Shown piece after piece: positions 21,556-34,047 of a stretch of DNA of 64,000 nucleotides. Below the pieces are notes generated by a model. It was given only the letters and a program-made list of their open reading frames with translations, made no database searches and was not told where the DNA came from. The DNA comes from Salvator merianae (lineage: Eukaryota; Chordata; Lepidosauria; Squamata; Teiidae): contig QVOM02000001.1 in NCBI GenBank assembly GCA_003586115.2, positions 10,373,300 through 10,437,299 of the forward strand, in the 5' to 3' direction. Numbering within the stretch: the stretch's first letter is position 1; each line of letters starts with the position of its first letter. The position numbers and the translations under genes are program-made.

Positions 21556-21880
21556 ACTTGTTCCTCTTCTGCATCTGCTGTTGTCGCTTCTGAAGGGCTC
21601 ATTTGTTCACCTCTCTGTGACCTGTTCATTCATCTGTTTCATCATCTAGAGGCATCTTATATTCAGGATGACAATCAATCTGACTCTAAAAATCTTCATC
21701 CAGATGTGCTGTACTGTGTGAATCTAAGAGGGAGTCCTCCGCACATATTGCTTTCCAGTCAACATCAGTCACCTCTGCTTCTATAATTAATAAAGGAAAA
21801 AACTGTCCCCCCATATCTTCTTGTGTAGTAGGCATATGACTTATTTGACCCACAGTGTTCATACAGGACTGCTGTTGTTC
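21556..21880 (-). pseudogene. Possible decayed coding relic, family unknown
   Basis: One minus-strand frame reads for about 108 codons with only three stops and a protein-like composition (EVTDVDWKAICAEDSLLDSH, then PEYKMPLDDETDE, later ALQKRQQQMQKR). I do not recognise the family. It could be a processed pseudogene, a transposase relic or chance. Confidence 0.25.
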
Positions 21881-22137
21881 AGTGCTATCCTAACCACATT
21901 TACTCAGAAGAAATCCGGTTCTCATCACAGACCTGCTGCTGGGTCGGCACATTTTCAATAGATCTTTTTGCTTCCGAGGTTTTGTGCATTCTACAGACTG
22001 ACGACTATTTAAGGCAGCAGAAGGATAAGGCTCTTGGGCAGTGGCCGAGAGGGTGGTGGCCTTAGGGCTCCGCCTATTGGGAGCCCCTTTGGGGCAAGGT
22101 GGGGTTGGGTGAGGTTTTAGCTGTTTTTATACAGTCT

Positions 22138-23684
22138 GGCCACATTCCAACGTGGCATTTAATCAGTTTTCAGGCCATATTCAGTTCCACCTGGCCCGAC
22201 ATGATCTTGCCTTTCCATAGTTTTTCTGGACTAAATTTCCGAAATCCAGACTACTTTGCATTCAGATTTAATGAGTTCTCAGCCCGTTCCAGATCATTAG
22301 CCCATTTTACTGTGCGATGTGAGAATGTGCAAGGAGACTATTTGGGAGGGACTGTACTTTGGGGGGGGGCGTGCAGAGGGAGGGTTCCCTATTTCCTGCT
22401 GTTTAATGACAAACTTTGTTGTGAGTGCTGTACTCAGGAGAGCAGGAACTGTGGCCAACAGGGGTTGGTGGATGGGAAGCACAGTACTTCCTTCTGCCTC
22501 CTTTATCCCTCCATTTCCTTAGTCGATCTGTGGTCCTTCCTTCTCCTTTATCCCCCATTTGGCACTGCCAGGAAGAAAGTAAAGGCTTCCTCCTCTTCCA
22601 TCTGTTAATTAAACCAAGAAGTAGAGCTCCTTCCAGGTTTACGGACTTTTGTGCAAAACTGCCACAGTGCTATAGCAAACATCAGGCAGTGACACAGTTT
22701 GCTGTGGATTGCAAGTTAAGGAAGGAGGGTACCAGGGCCAGCTAGCCAGCTGGAGAAAAGAGTGGGCTGGGGTGGACAAGACAGTTCCAAAATGCATTCC
22801 TTGCTCCTGGTTGCTCCCCCTTCTCCTGTAGTCTGGGGACCCTGTCCCTCACTTTTGCGCAAAAACGCAATAGCTCAACAGGAATATTAAGGCAAGGCAA
22901 GGTTAAACGCAGCTCCTGATCTCAAGCGCTTTCGGGAAGTGGACATGTTGGAAGTCTTTGCTACACCACCACAAGAGTGTTTTAATTCAAAACACTATGC
23001 CTGCTTGGGAGTGTAGTCCTCTTGCCCCAACACATAACCCACTCACTATCAATTTTGCCATTGGCACCACACACCTACATAGTGGGACACATGCCACTGT
23101 GCATCTCTCAGCCGGAAGTGAGGCAGAGTCCATTTGCTAACCACTAACGTCACCATCACAATAATGGAGTCCTCCACACATTCCCCCCACTTCACGGACC
23201 TCACCCTGCTTTTCCGCTACCCTTAAATTGTTCAATTGTGCAAAAGTACAATTGCAAAGGAACAAAAATCATGATTTGCTCTTTTAGAAGCTTTATTGTG
23301 TGGTAGATGCGGTACTGAAATTCTGCTTGTGGGATACAGGCTGGAGCGGGAGAAGGAGCAAATGGCAAATGACTAGTAATGCTGCCAAGTGAACCCATGT
23401 TCTAAGACAGCACCAGGGACATACAAGGGGTGGAGCTGGACTTGCCTGCCCCTGTGAAGTCAAGAGCTGAATGTTGGGACTGCAGCCAATCACTGACTGT
23501 ATAGGGAGGGGAATTTGGCAAGGGGTGGAGGCAGAAAAGGTACAGTTTTCCCATGCCAAGCATGAGAAACATCAGTGTGAGAACAAGCAAGTCTGAATTA
23601 AGTCCGTGTTGAAATCCAAATGTGGGAACGATTAGAACACAAACTCAGTCCTCGTACTTTTCTGATATGGATTAAATTTATGAT
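22138..23684. mobile_element. Non-coding DNA transposon family B, copy 1 (longest)
   Basis: Starts GGCCACATTCCAACGTGGcatttaatcag and ends near 'gatatggattaaatttatgat'. It aligns along its length with 29570-30730 and at its left end with 31550. It carries extra interior (about 22640-22960) absent from copy 2. It has no transposase, so it is non-autonomous. ORFs of up to about 170 codons here are not conserved between copies. Confidence 0.7.
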
Positions 23685-24752
23685 TCTTTTTTTTAATTGG
23701 TTTTATGGCATGGACTACATTTTAGGTTTCATTTCGTTCCCTTCTGGCTGGCTCTGCTCCTCTTACAGCTGGCACTAGGACACAGGAGGTAAGGCAAGGA
23801 AAGAGGTGCAATGTGAGAGTTGATCCCCCTCCAGCTGGGACACCAGCTTGTGTGAGAGGCACTGTGGGAGGTCCAAGTTTGGACCAACCTCCTGGGCGAG
23901 AGCCAGGGGGCTCTTCTGTTGTCCCAGTAGGCTCTGAGCAGACATACCTTATAAAAGTCATTCAGTTCAAGAAAATTGTCCTTCCCCTTATGCCGATAAT
24001 ACGCATCCTTCCACACCAAGCAAAGATAGGTCACCTGTTCTGCCCCGAGTCTCCTTCCCAGCAGCCATTTTCTAGGCTGTGATTGGTGCTTATGCAGTCA
24101 TTCCAGGTGTAATTAACAAGAGAAAATACTGTGGGAGGAGGGACTGGTTACTTGCCACAGCATAGACACATGTGATTGTTTTCATTGCTAAAACAAAGTA
24201 TTTCCTTCCTGTTCTCCCACCCAGCCTGTGTGCTTTTTCATTCTTCGAAGGGAAAGGAAAAGCATTTTTCTCTTCCCGTTCCCCCCCACTTTGCAAACCC
24301 ATTGAGATAGTCCACCCTTGGAGATTTATGGAGTCTGATGGAGTCCTGATGTCTCTAGGAGAGTTTCTGATTGATGTGACCGGTGCTCCCATCGAGGCTC
24401 TGGTCTCACTTTGGAATCATGAAGTGAGTAGAGCTATTGACACTGTCACTCCCGAACACCCTCAGAGAAGTTGCAGAGCTCATAAGGCACCCTGCTACAG
24501 CAAGGGGTTGCATGTGATAAAGCAGCAGGGCTAATGGCTAGAGCGCAACTAGTGTAAATCCCAATGTGAATGTGACCAAACAAGGGTAAAAGCACATTAC
24601 TGTGTCTACCATGTGGTGGCAGCTGCAAAAAAGGTTTACTTCTCTGCCTCCACTGCATCCTCAAGTGGCTGTCCAACAGAGCTGTTCTGGGGGTTAAAGA
24701 ACTTTTGTCATCTAGTCATAAGGATCCATTTGTGTTAACTTTGGAGACTTTC

Positions 24753-24753
<1 letters not shown>

Positions 24754-24820
<67 letters not shown>

Positions 24821-25490
24821 ATTTTGTAACAGTACAAACAATCAGTCAAAGTATAAATGTAACAAGAAAGTTTCCAAAGAGTATGAACAATAAGACTAAT
24901 CAAATAATACAATAAAATAGAAGTAAGAATGAAGTTAACCATTAAAAAAAAATTAAAATTAAAATTAAAAAAGCTCATTTCTATGGATAAAATTAAGATG
25001 AAACAAAATAAATTGGCTGGTGTTGTTAATAATTTCAAATAAGGGCAGAATTAATTAGCAACCATTTCTGAAGGGGTAATGGTTCAGTAGGGTGAAATCG
25101 AACAGTGGGGTTTTATTGTGGTGCTCTAATAGGGGAAGCCAAATAGTATTAAATTTACGAATAGAGTTCCGACCTTCCATTTGCTGAAGCTGAGCAGAGA
25201 TGTATTCTGACGTGGCTATGTTCCAGAGATTCACATACCATCTATCAATTTGTAAAGAGCCCATATATTTCCAGTTTTTTGCAATTATTTGCTTTGCAGC
25301 TGCAAAGCAAAACTTCAGAAAAAAATTGTGTTTCAAGGATGCATTTAATCCAATAAAAAGATTTAACAGACAGGATTCAGGTGTTATTGTCAAGTTTATC
25401 TTCATTGTCTCATTTATTTCTTTTCCTATTACACGCCAAAATTTTATTATTTTTTCACACTCCCACCACTGGTGAAAAAAGGTTCCTTTC
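24754..25490 (-). mobile_element. 5'-truncated L1 insertion with perfect 16-bp target duplication
   Basis: ACTTTGGAGACTTTCT occurs at 24738-24753 and again at 25491-25506, exactly flanking the insert. On the minus strand the insert encodes the C-terminus of L1 ORF2 (open for at least 145 codons; motifs GTFFHQWWECEKI and FCFAAAKQIIAKNWKY), then a 3' UTR ending in (AAT)n and A6 (24754-24818 on this strand). An intact duplication and open frame indicate a young insertion. Confidence 0.9.
24759..24818 (+). repeat. (ATT)n microsatellite at the L1 tail
   Basis: About twenty uninterrupted ATT units directly after T6, corresponding to an (AAT)n 3' tail of the minus-strand L1. Confidence 0.9.
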
Positions 25491-25639
25491 ACTTTGGAGA
25501 CTTTCTGTGTTCAATTCACAAGGCACTTCTGGGACAAAGTTGCTCAGATTTGCATGGAATTGGACTCCACAGCTGGAAGTGGTATAGTGGAGATACCTGA
25601 AGCACTGTCTGGTCCAGTTATTTTGTATCAGTTTTGACT

Positions 25640-27725
25640 ATTGCGGTGTGAGGAAGTGGATAAGTTGCTTGCAGGGATTTGGCCAACTATTTGTCTCCTT
25701 GATCCTTGTCCATCATAGCTTATTAAAGCTAGCCGAGGGGATATGGCTGGGTGAATCCAGGACGTGATAAATGTGGTACACCTCCTCCATAAGAGGTCCT
25801 CCCTGGATCCTGAGGTGTTAAACTATCGCCTGGTTGTTAATATCCCAGTTTGAGGCAAAGTACTGGAGAGATTGGCAAGCTTAGAGGAAACGGATTATCT
25901 TGACCCATTTTGGTCTGGCTTCAGGTGAAGGTATAGTACTAAGGCTGCCTTGGTTGCCCTGGTGGATGACTTCTATCAAGAGAGGGACAGAGCAATGCAA
26001 CCTTGTTGATTCCCCTTGATCTCCCAAGGGCTTTTGACACCATTGATTATGCTATCATGTTGGAGCAACTTTGGACATTGGGAATTGGAGGCACAGTTCC
26101 ACGATGGTTTTCTTCCTATGTCTGAGGTAGACTCTAAAAAGTACTAGTGGGGAACTTTTGTTTGATCCCTTAAGAGCTTTTATTTGGAATTCCTCAGGGA
26201 CTGATTTTGTCCCCTACGCTGTTTAACATCTATATAAAACTGCTGGGAGAGGTCATCAGGAAATTCAGAGTGAGATGCCATCAGTATGCTGATGATACCC
26301 AGCTCTATTTCTGTGTTCCTTCTGAGTCAGGTGAGGCAGCTGAAGTGCTTGCTGCCTGGATGTGGACCAATAAATTGAAACTAAATCATGTCAAGATAGA
26401 TCCTAGAAGGTTAGACTGCACCTGATTCTCAATGTGGCTATTCTTCCCCCAAAAGAAAGGGTGCATGATCTGGGAATGCTTTTGAATTCATCACTTGCTT
26501 GAGGCTCAGGTGTCAGGGGTAGCCAGGAGTGCTTACCTCCATCTCTGACTGGTTTGCAAGCTTTAGACTTTCCCCGGATAGGGGCAACGTGGCCACGGTG
26601 ATCCATGCTCTGGTAACTTCCAGACTAGACTACTGTAATGAGTTCTACATGGGGCTACCCTTGAGGATACTCCAGAAGCTGGAACTAGGGGCCTTTTTGC
26701 ACTTTCCACCTTAGAACAGAATAATTATCTCACTGTAAGGTGGAACAGACTTTGCAGCAGGAAAGCTATTCACACTGCAAGGCCTGGAACATACCAACAG
26801 TAGGCTACCAGCATTCGTAGTGTGAATGCTGGTGGCCCACACCATGGGAGCTGCTGGGGAATCTTCCGGCTGCTGCCATGGCAACTAGGGATATGACATG
26901 ACTGGGCAGCCACAGCTGCAGCTTCTGCAACAGCTGCAGCCATAGCTGCCCTGCCCTGCACCATGCTCAGCGTTCTCACCCAGAAGAGGGTGCGAATACA
27001 GTGTCCTGGGGCAAGTCCAGCTGTTCCCAGTACAGCTGTGGAGCATAATGTTGTGCTCCACAGCAAGTAGCAATCAGCAACAGCTATAGTCTGTTCCTGA
27101 TCACTAGAGCCTCTGCACTTTGCTAGTGAGTGTCCAGACACTCACAAGTGTAAAGTGCAAAAATGCCCCAGTACAGAACACAGCAATATGATGGCTGAGG
27201 GAAGTTTCTGGCCAGACATACTTCATGCCGATCTTGAAGGAACTGCATGGGTTATCAATTTGCTGCTGAGCCCAATTCAAAGTGTTGATATAGCCATATA
27301 AAGCCCTAAATGACTTGAGCCCTGAATATATAAAGGAGAGCCTTCTTCCATATTGTTGTGAGCCTGTGCCTTGGGATCACAACTGAAGGCTTTCTTGTAG
27401 TTCTACTACTCTCAGAGGTGCAAGAGTTTGCAGCACATGAAAAGGCTTTTTCTGTGGTTTCCTGGCTTTGGAATAGTCTTCTAGTGGAGGTGCGCTAGGC
27501 ATCAACTATATATAGTTTTCAGCACTGGTTCAGCACTTTATATAGTTTTCAGCACCTCTTCGCCGAAGCCTTTGATGCATAGTTTCTTCTGGAATGTAGT
27601 CCTGCCAGGGTGGGAGGGTTATATTTTAATTATGTTTTAGTGTTTTGTGTTTTAATCATATCTTGTGACCCACCCTGGGACCTTTGGGTGCAGGGCAGGA
27701 TTAAAATATAGTAAGTAAATAAAAT
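25640..27725 (+). mobile_element. CR1/L2-type LINE, 3' half, decayed
   Basis: Readable reverse-transcriptase pieces in order: SLDPEVLNYR, ERLASLEETDYLDPFWSGFR, KAALVALVDDFYQERD, SPTLFNIYIKLLGEVIR, CHQYADDTQLYF (the YADD active site, open frame 26207-26425), and VIHALVTSRLDYCNEFYMGL. The element resumes after a MITE at 27170 and ends with the 'ctgggacctttgggtgcagggcaggattaaaata' tail. Several frameshifts; inactive. Confidence 0.85.
26688..27169. mobile_element. MITE family A, copy 4, nested in a LINE
   Basis: Termini GGGGCCTTTTTGCACTTT and TAAAGTGCAAAAATGCCCC are clear inverted repeats. The element interrupts the LINE codons CTGGAACTA/GTACAGAAC. Comparison with the uninterrupted sequence implies a duplication of no more than about 3 bp (TAG/CAG), so not hAT. 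Confidence 0.75.
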
Positions 27726-29569
27726 ACTAACAATGCATACATAATTTGAGAAAAAAATCCCCTATATATTTACTTATGGGGTTGCAGGTCAGCAGGAGAC
27801 AGTGTCTCCTTCCTGTGTTCTGAGGCATGTGAACAGAGTCATACGCTGCAGCTACAGGAAACCATTCCTCCCTGTGAGAACGGAAGTAAGATACCTGTGC
27901 TTTGTCCTCCATGCATCGAATGCTGCTAACATCTGCCCAGTTCTCTTATGCAGGAGATGGAAAAGAAGAAGAACAGAACTGATCCGGGTGCATCGTCTCT
28001 CGCTGTGGTCGGGGTGCAGGTAAACTTAAAACGGCAGATGTATACCCAGCTATCTTCCTGGCAAGTCATAATAAGCAGGGTTTCTGTTCTCACAGACTGA
28101 ATGGAGTAATTAATCAATGAGTGGAAAAAGAGGAAAAGAGGTAAGAAGGCAAGATCTTACTGAAAACTCTTATTGAAGATTCTTTTACACTTGCCACTTC
28201 CTCAGACAAAGGGAAGTTTCAGTGGGGCAGCTTTTTTGACTTCGTATGTTTTGTCATTTTCCTACTGAAGAAAGTGTTATTGGTTCAGACCGAGTACTGC
28301 TATTCTGTGGTTTACTGGGAGCCCTAATATTAGCACCTGGCACACTTGGGGAGCTCCTGAGGACCCAGTGCTGCTGACTCTTGTCCTGTTGTGCTAAATA
28401 ACTGCATCTCTGAGGTGCCATTTTGAAATTCCCACAATGCAGTCTCACAAAAACCATTAGCTTCCTCAGTTAGGCAGGCAGGTGTACTTGGGGAAGGAAG
28501 TGTCACGTGGCCCCAAGAAGTGACGAACAACCTGTTCACACTGAAAGAAGAGGCAAGGAACAGTCTCTGCATCAACTGAATTCTTGTTCCTTGACTCTCC
28601 TGTTAAAAAAATCAGGGTGACTCACAGCAGGCTATAATTGTTGTGGAAGTTGACATAGAGGGATCTGCCAAACCAAGGTTCTATTCTGAGTCCCAGTTTG
28701 CCTTCTGAGGGGCAGGGCCCCTCCATCTTTTAAGCCTATAGCTAAATTTCATTCACCTCAACCTGTGCAAGTAATGAAGCTCTCTCAGCTGCGTGAAGTG
28801 TAACTTTCACTTGAGAAAAAATGGAAGCTCACTCAACTTGGGGATCTGAATTGCTAAGAACTTTTCTATTTAAATGTCCAAAATCAGAGGTTTTTGTGAA
28901 TTGTTCTGTAGTGTCCAACTCAGCTTGAATCTCTGAGCATATAATCATTATAACACTGAGAGATGGAAGTCTTGTACGTATTTTTTAATGAGCCCAACAG
29001 CAGTATAAATGTCAAGAATCCATTGTGAAAGTCTTTACATTATCTAAGTTGATTACTACCATGGATGCATAAAAGTTCCTAAGCAGATCAGACATCGTTT
29101 CGTGAGCATTAATCATTTTAGGAAGTTGCCTAGTAACTCTCAAGTGAAATATCTGATCTGGCCTTCCTTTCCATAAACTAAGGTAGCCTCACCATCTTAT
29201 TTTTGTTAGTGTTTTCAGAGCTAATTCTAGGATTGTAACTCTGAGATAACCCTCCGCCTTTCTTAGGAGTTAAATCTTATGTTACCAATAGCTGATAATT
29301 ATTTGTTTATCTGCATTTTGTGTCTTGCTCTATGTCCTAAGGTCTCAGAGCTGGGTACATTCAGTTAAAATGTACATTTTGCCTTCAGTTTAAAATTTCT
29401 GAATAAAAATACCAAAGCAGTGTACAGGCAGAAAAAGTAGACTGTAAAAATAATCTGTCGTACTATAGCTATAAGACCCATGATCATCATCAAATGTGTT
29501 CCATTTAGGATTTTCAGATCCAGCTTCACCTTCCATATAGCTGTACCTAATGAGTCCTTGTATAACTTA
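27726..29569. other. Intergenic stretch without recognised features
   Basis: No open frame resembles a known protein. Near 29320-29420 a faint reverse LINE tail ('ctcagagctgggtacattcag') may be present. Otherwise nothing seen. Confidence 0.4.
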
Positions 29570-30730
29570 GGCTACGTTCCGACATGGCGTTTAATCAGTT
29601 TATAGGCCGTCTTCAGTTCCCACTGGCCCAATATGATTTTGCCTTTTCGTAGTTTTTCTGGACTAAATTGGTGAAATCCAGACTCCTTTGCATTTGGATT
29701 TAATGAGTTCTCAAGCCATTCCAGATTGCTAGCCTGCTTTATTTTGTGATGTGAGGACATGGAAGGAGACTATTTGGAGGAACTGTACTTTTTGGGGGCG
29801 TGCAAAGGGAGGGCTTACCATTTCCTGCAGTCCAATGACAGACTTTCTGGGTGGGCAGGAATCACAGTAGTTCCTTCTGCCTCCATTATCCCTCCTTCCC
29901 CGCTGCCAGGAGAAAAGAAAACTGTCCTCCATTTTGCTTTGCTAAACTGTGGTCCTTCCTCTTCTTTTATCCCCCATTCATCACTGCTAGGAAGAAATTA
30001 AAGACTTCCTCCACTTCTGTCTGCTGATTAAAACAAAGAACAGACTGCACTTGTTTGGGAGTGCAGTCCTCTTGCCCCAACAAAGAACCCACTCAGTATC
30101 AGTTTTGCCATCGGCAGCACAGAACTACATAGTGGGACACATGTTGCTGTGGATGTCTCGGGGAGAGGTGAGGCAGAGTCCATTTGCTGGCCATTAACTA
30201 CACTATCATGATAATAGAGCCTCCCCACATTTGCCCCCCATGTTTCTCTCTCTTCACGGACCTCTCCCTGCCTTTGCACTACTCTTAAATTGCACAATTG
30301 CACGAAAGTGTAATTGCAACGGAGCAGAAATCACCATATGCCCTTTAAGAAGCTTTATTATGCAGTGCATGTGGTATTAAAGTTCTGCTTGTGTAGATAC
30401 AGGCTGGAGGGGGAGAAGGAGCAAATGGCAAATAACTAGTAATGCTGCCAAGTGAATCCATGTTGTGAGGCAGCAGCAGGGACATACAGAGGGCAGAGCT
30501 TGACTTGCCTGCCCCTGTAAAAGTCAAGATTTGAATACTGGGACTGCAGCCAATCACTGACTGCACAGGGAGGGGAATCTGGCAAGGGGTGGAGGCAGAA
30601 ACATCAGTGTGAGAATGAGCAAGTCCGAATTGAGGCCATGTTAAAATGGAAATATGGGAACAATCAGAAGACAAATTCAGTCCTCATACTCTTCTCATAC
30701 GGATTAAATTTGCGATGTCGGACTGCACCC
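29570..30730. mobile_element. Non-coding DNA transposon family B, copy 2, with TTA duplication
   Basis: Begins GGCTACGTTCCGACATGGC and ends GCGATGTCGGACTGCACCC, inverted termini. It is flanked by TTA at 29567-29569 and 30731-30733. A 3-bp TWA duplication with GG-starting termini fits PIF/Harbinger. No transposase. The interior aligns with copy 1. Confidence 0.75.
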
Positions 30731-31443
30731 TTAGTTGCTGGTCTTTTGATATATAGGTATTTATTTCTGGATGCATGTATAATTGTACCCTACTGGATCA
30801 GGCAAATAAACCATCTAGCTTTTTTTTCTTGGTAGTCAAACAGATGCCTTTGGGAAGGTGTAAACAGGATGTCAGAGCAATTGTCCTCTTCCTCTTGGAA
30901 AACCTGGGAGTTCATTGTGTGGATCCAGGAAAAAAAATTCTGTACAAAACGAAAGAAAAATACTCTACTGTTTTCTTAGTTAAGATACACTGTATTGTCC
31001 AGGACGCAGCTATAAACAAATCTGAAATGATTATGTGGCTTCAACTATTTGGAATTTGGAACCCCAATGAATCCCCCCTGTTTTTCTGTTTTGGGGAGTT
31101 GGTAGGTGCTCTGAGACCAAAATGAAGCATGTGGTGGTTAAACCTCAAAACTGTAGAAGTATTGGAAATGTTGCGGCATTTTATGAGGCCAGATCATTTA
31201 CAAATACAAAAGATGGATGCATTGGAGGTGATGGGTTCTGGATCGTGTGTGGATTGAGACAGTGGGATGAAGGGCTCTTTGGAATGCCTGTTCCAGTTTT
31301 CTTGCCTTTTCCCACCCATTGCTCACTATCAAGCACTATTTCTCTGGAATGACAAAATTAGTCTTGAAACATCATCAGTCTCCCTGATTCCCCTGAAGCT
31401 GACATAAACTTCAAGATTACCAACTAGCATGGACTGATATCTC

Positions 31444-31467
31444 AAATCAATCAATCAATCAATCAAT
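31444..31467 (+). repeat. (TCAA)n microsatellite
   Basis: Five to six TCAA units, flanked on both sides by similar 'gactRatatctcaaa' sequence. Confidence 0.7.
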
Positions 31468-31549
31468 ATAGACTAATATCTCAAAAACTAATTGTCTTTA
31501 CGATTCCAAACTGTCCTCAATCCTCAGCATGTTCAAGACGATACATTAA

Positions 31550-32600
31550 GGGTGCAGCCAGACTGGCATTTAATCAATTTACAGTCCATCTTCAGTTCCC
31601 ACTGTCCCAACATGATTTTGCCTTTCTGTAGTTTTTTGGGTCTAAATTGCTGAAATCAGGACTACTTTGCAGTCGGATTAAGTGAATTCTCAGCCCATTT
31701 CAGATTGTTAGCCTGTTTTACTTTGCAAAGTGAAAATGCACAAGTAGATTCTTTTGGGATGAAACAATACTTTTTGGGGTATGTAGAGGGAGGACTCCCC
31801 ATTTCCTCCCATCCAATGACAGACTTCACTGTGGGCATTATACTCAGGAGGATGAGAATGTTACTATTGGGTGGGAAGAGAGAACAGCATCTGACATATA
31901 TTGCCTGGTTTTTACTGTGTTGTTTTCTTTTGCATCTTCAAACTGTTTTTTGTTTTTGTTTTTTTTACTATTTGAATTTCTTAACAAAAGAGAAGACACA
32001 GTGGAAGCTATTCTTCATTTAGCTTAAGCAACACCCTGTTCTATAATTGGCTGGGCACCACAGTCCACTCTCAAAATGCATGCCTCCTCCTTTCTCACCC
32101 ATCCCTGCAAGGAGGACAGCATATCTCCATTTCCCTTTCTCTCCCGTCCCTGCAAGAAGGACACAATGTTTCCTCTGTTTTTCTTTGGTAATGCACAAGG
32201 GAAACATTTCCTTTCATTACAAGAGGACCTTTACGCAAAACTGGCACGGTGCTTCAGTGACTTTAGGGCAAACAGCACAGTACAGTCTATAAGTCTTCTT
32301 AGAGAATGGCAGGCAGGGTGGGGGTGCATGCTGGCTGGTGTATACCTCAGCTGCACCTGTTTGGGGATGCAGTCCTCTTGCTCCAACAAATAATCAATGC
32401 CATTATCAACTTTGCCATCCACACCACACAGCTGCATAGTGGGACACAGGCAGAGTTCATCTGCCAATCACTAACTTCACAATCATGATAATGGATCCCC
32501 ACACGCATTTCACTGACCTCTCCCTGCTTGTATGCTGCTTTGAAATTGCACTGTGTAAAACACGAACTGTGTGTGCAAACACGGTACTGTGTTAAACACG
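31550..32600. mobile_element. Non-coding DNA transposon family B, copy 3 (diverged)
   Basis: Starts GGGTGCAGCCAGACTGGCatttaatcaatt after TAA and matches copies 1 and 2 over 'cagttcccactg', 'gattttgcctttc' and 'gaattctcagcccatt'. Later blocks 'tgcagtcctcttgctccaaca' and 'ctgcatagtgggacaca' also align. The right terminus could not be placed; the end is approximate. Confidence 0.6.
32091..32165 (+). repeat. Two-copy tandem repeat inside family B copy 3
   Basis: 'tttctcacccatccctgcaaggaggacagc' is followed by 'tttctctcccgtccctgcaagaaggacaca', spaced about 50 bp. Confidence 0.6.
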
Positions 32601-33277
32601 AATCTTGGGTACTGTGTTTAGCAAACAACATGCAACACAGTGTGAACTTCTTGATGTCTAGTTTTTGTACAATTAGACAATGAGAAGAGTTCCTTATTCT
32701 GAGGAGAGTGGATATTCTTAATTATCATTTTCCTCATTTTGAAAAAAATCTTCACAACAATTATATTATTTCAGTTTTACTACATAAAAATGAGGGTGGT
32801 GGAAGGAAAGCTGCCTTTAAATGCTTTGGTGGGAACAGGTGTGATAAGAACTGATAAGGGGCTATTCAGATACAGTGTTCAAGATGAGGTTAATATGGTA
32901 TTAATTGGTAATCTCAACCACAATGTTCAACAGGAAGTCAAAAAGTAGTGAAGCCTGCAAGCAAGAAATTTTAAGCTAAAGGTTCAATAGGCCTGAAGAA
33001 TTTAAATTTTGCTATCCCAAAATACCCTCACCAGACCATTTCTCCTCCTCCTGTGGCTGTTAAATATTATATTTACTTTATTAATAAAACATACACAATG
33101 TACAGATTGTATAGGCTGCCTCCAGCTATGAGGTAAGCCCTGCAATTCTCTCAGCATTGGGATTGCCAGATGTATGCCCCCCAAAAATGCATTGTAAATC
33201 TATCATGGGAAATCCAGCAGTGACACCAAGTTTTTCTTGATAGCCCCACCCCCTGCATGTCTAACAAGGTCAAATAA

Positions 33278-34047
33278 AGATCTCCACAAGTTCAGTTTTG
33301 CGCACTTATGCACATTTCAGGAGGCTTGTTGAGACAAGTTCTCTGTTGCTTCTGCATCTTCTTACCTAAACCTGTCACATTCTCTCCTGGCTGCTGTCTC
33401 AAAGTAGTGCTGCTCGATCCTCAAATAATTTAGGCACCCCTGCCCACTGGGAAGAGAACAAAGGCACTCTGGCTAGTGGAGTTGCTTCTCTCCCCTTCTT
33501 ACATAGCATTCAGTTTAGCCATGGGCTGCTCCTTTTTAAAAGCAGCGCAGCATGCACATAAGTGTCTCAGAATGGAGAAGAAGAGGAAGCAACCCTGCCA
33601 GTAGGTGTCCTTCTCCAGAAAGGACCGAGCATCTTTCTATCACCTCCCCATCTGTCTTGGACTCTCCGCAGCTCCCTTTCTACCATCTCATTTGAACACC
33701 TCAATAATGTACTCCTTTCACTCTCTCCTGCCCTTTTCCTTTTCCACTTGGAAAATCCTTACCCAGTGCCTAAACTGAGTGTGATATAGGTGCCACCAGA
33801 CTCTGCTAGTCAGAGTGCTTTCGTTCTCTTCCTGAGGAGTGGGCGTGCTTAAATTATCCTAGGGGATTTAGGACCCTGCAGCTGGCAGACTGAAGGGCAG
33901 CATGTTGAAGCAGCAACTAAAGGCAGAATGTGGCAAGTTTGTGTAACAAAAAGTGAAAGCAGCAACAAAAGTGTCTCTACAAGCCTCCTTTTGGGGGGTT
34001 TCCCCCAAAGCATGCGCAAGTGCCTACTTCTGAACTTGTGGAGATCT
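33278..34047. mobile_element. 770-bp foldback element with arms of about 250-290 bp
   Basis: Left arm 33278-33526 and right arm 33761-34047 are imperfect inverted repeats along almost their whole length. Outer ends are AGATCTCCACAAGTTCAG and its complement. Inner matched blocks include GGAGGCTTGTWGAGACA, 'ataatttaRgcac', 'gaagagaacRaaRgcactctgRctag' and 'ctcagtttagSca'. The loop is about 235 bp without recognised coding sequence. No target duplication found. Confidence 0.75.

Noticed and set aside
22099..22608. 169-codon plus-strand open frame
   Set aside because: Falls inside family B copy 1 and is not conserved in copies 2 and 3, so it is not a transposase or host gene.
24759..24818. Poly-isoleucine open frame
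   Set aside because: Translation of an (ATT)n microsatellite.
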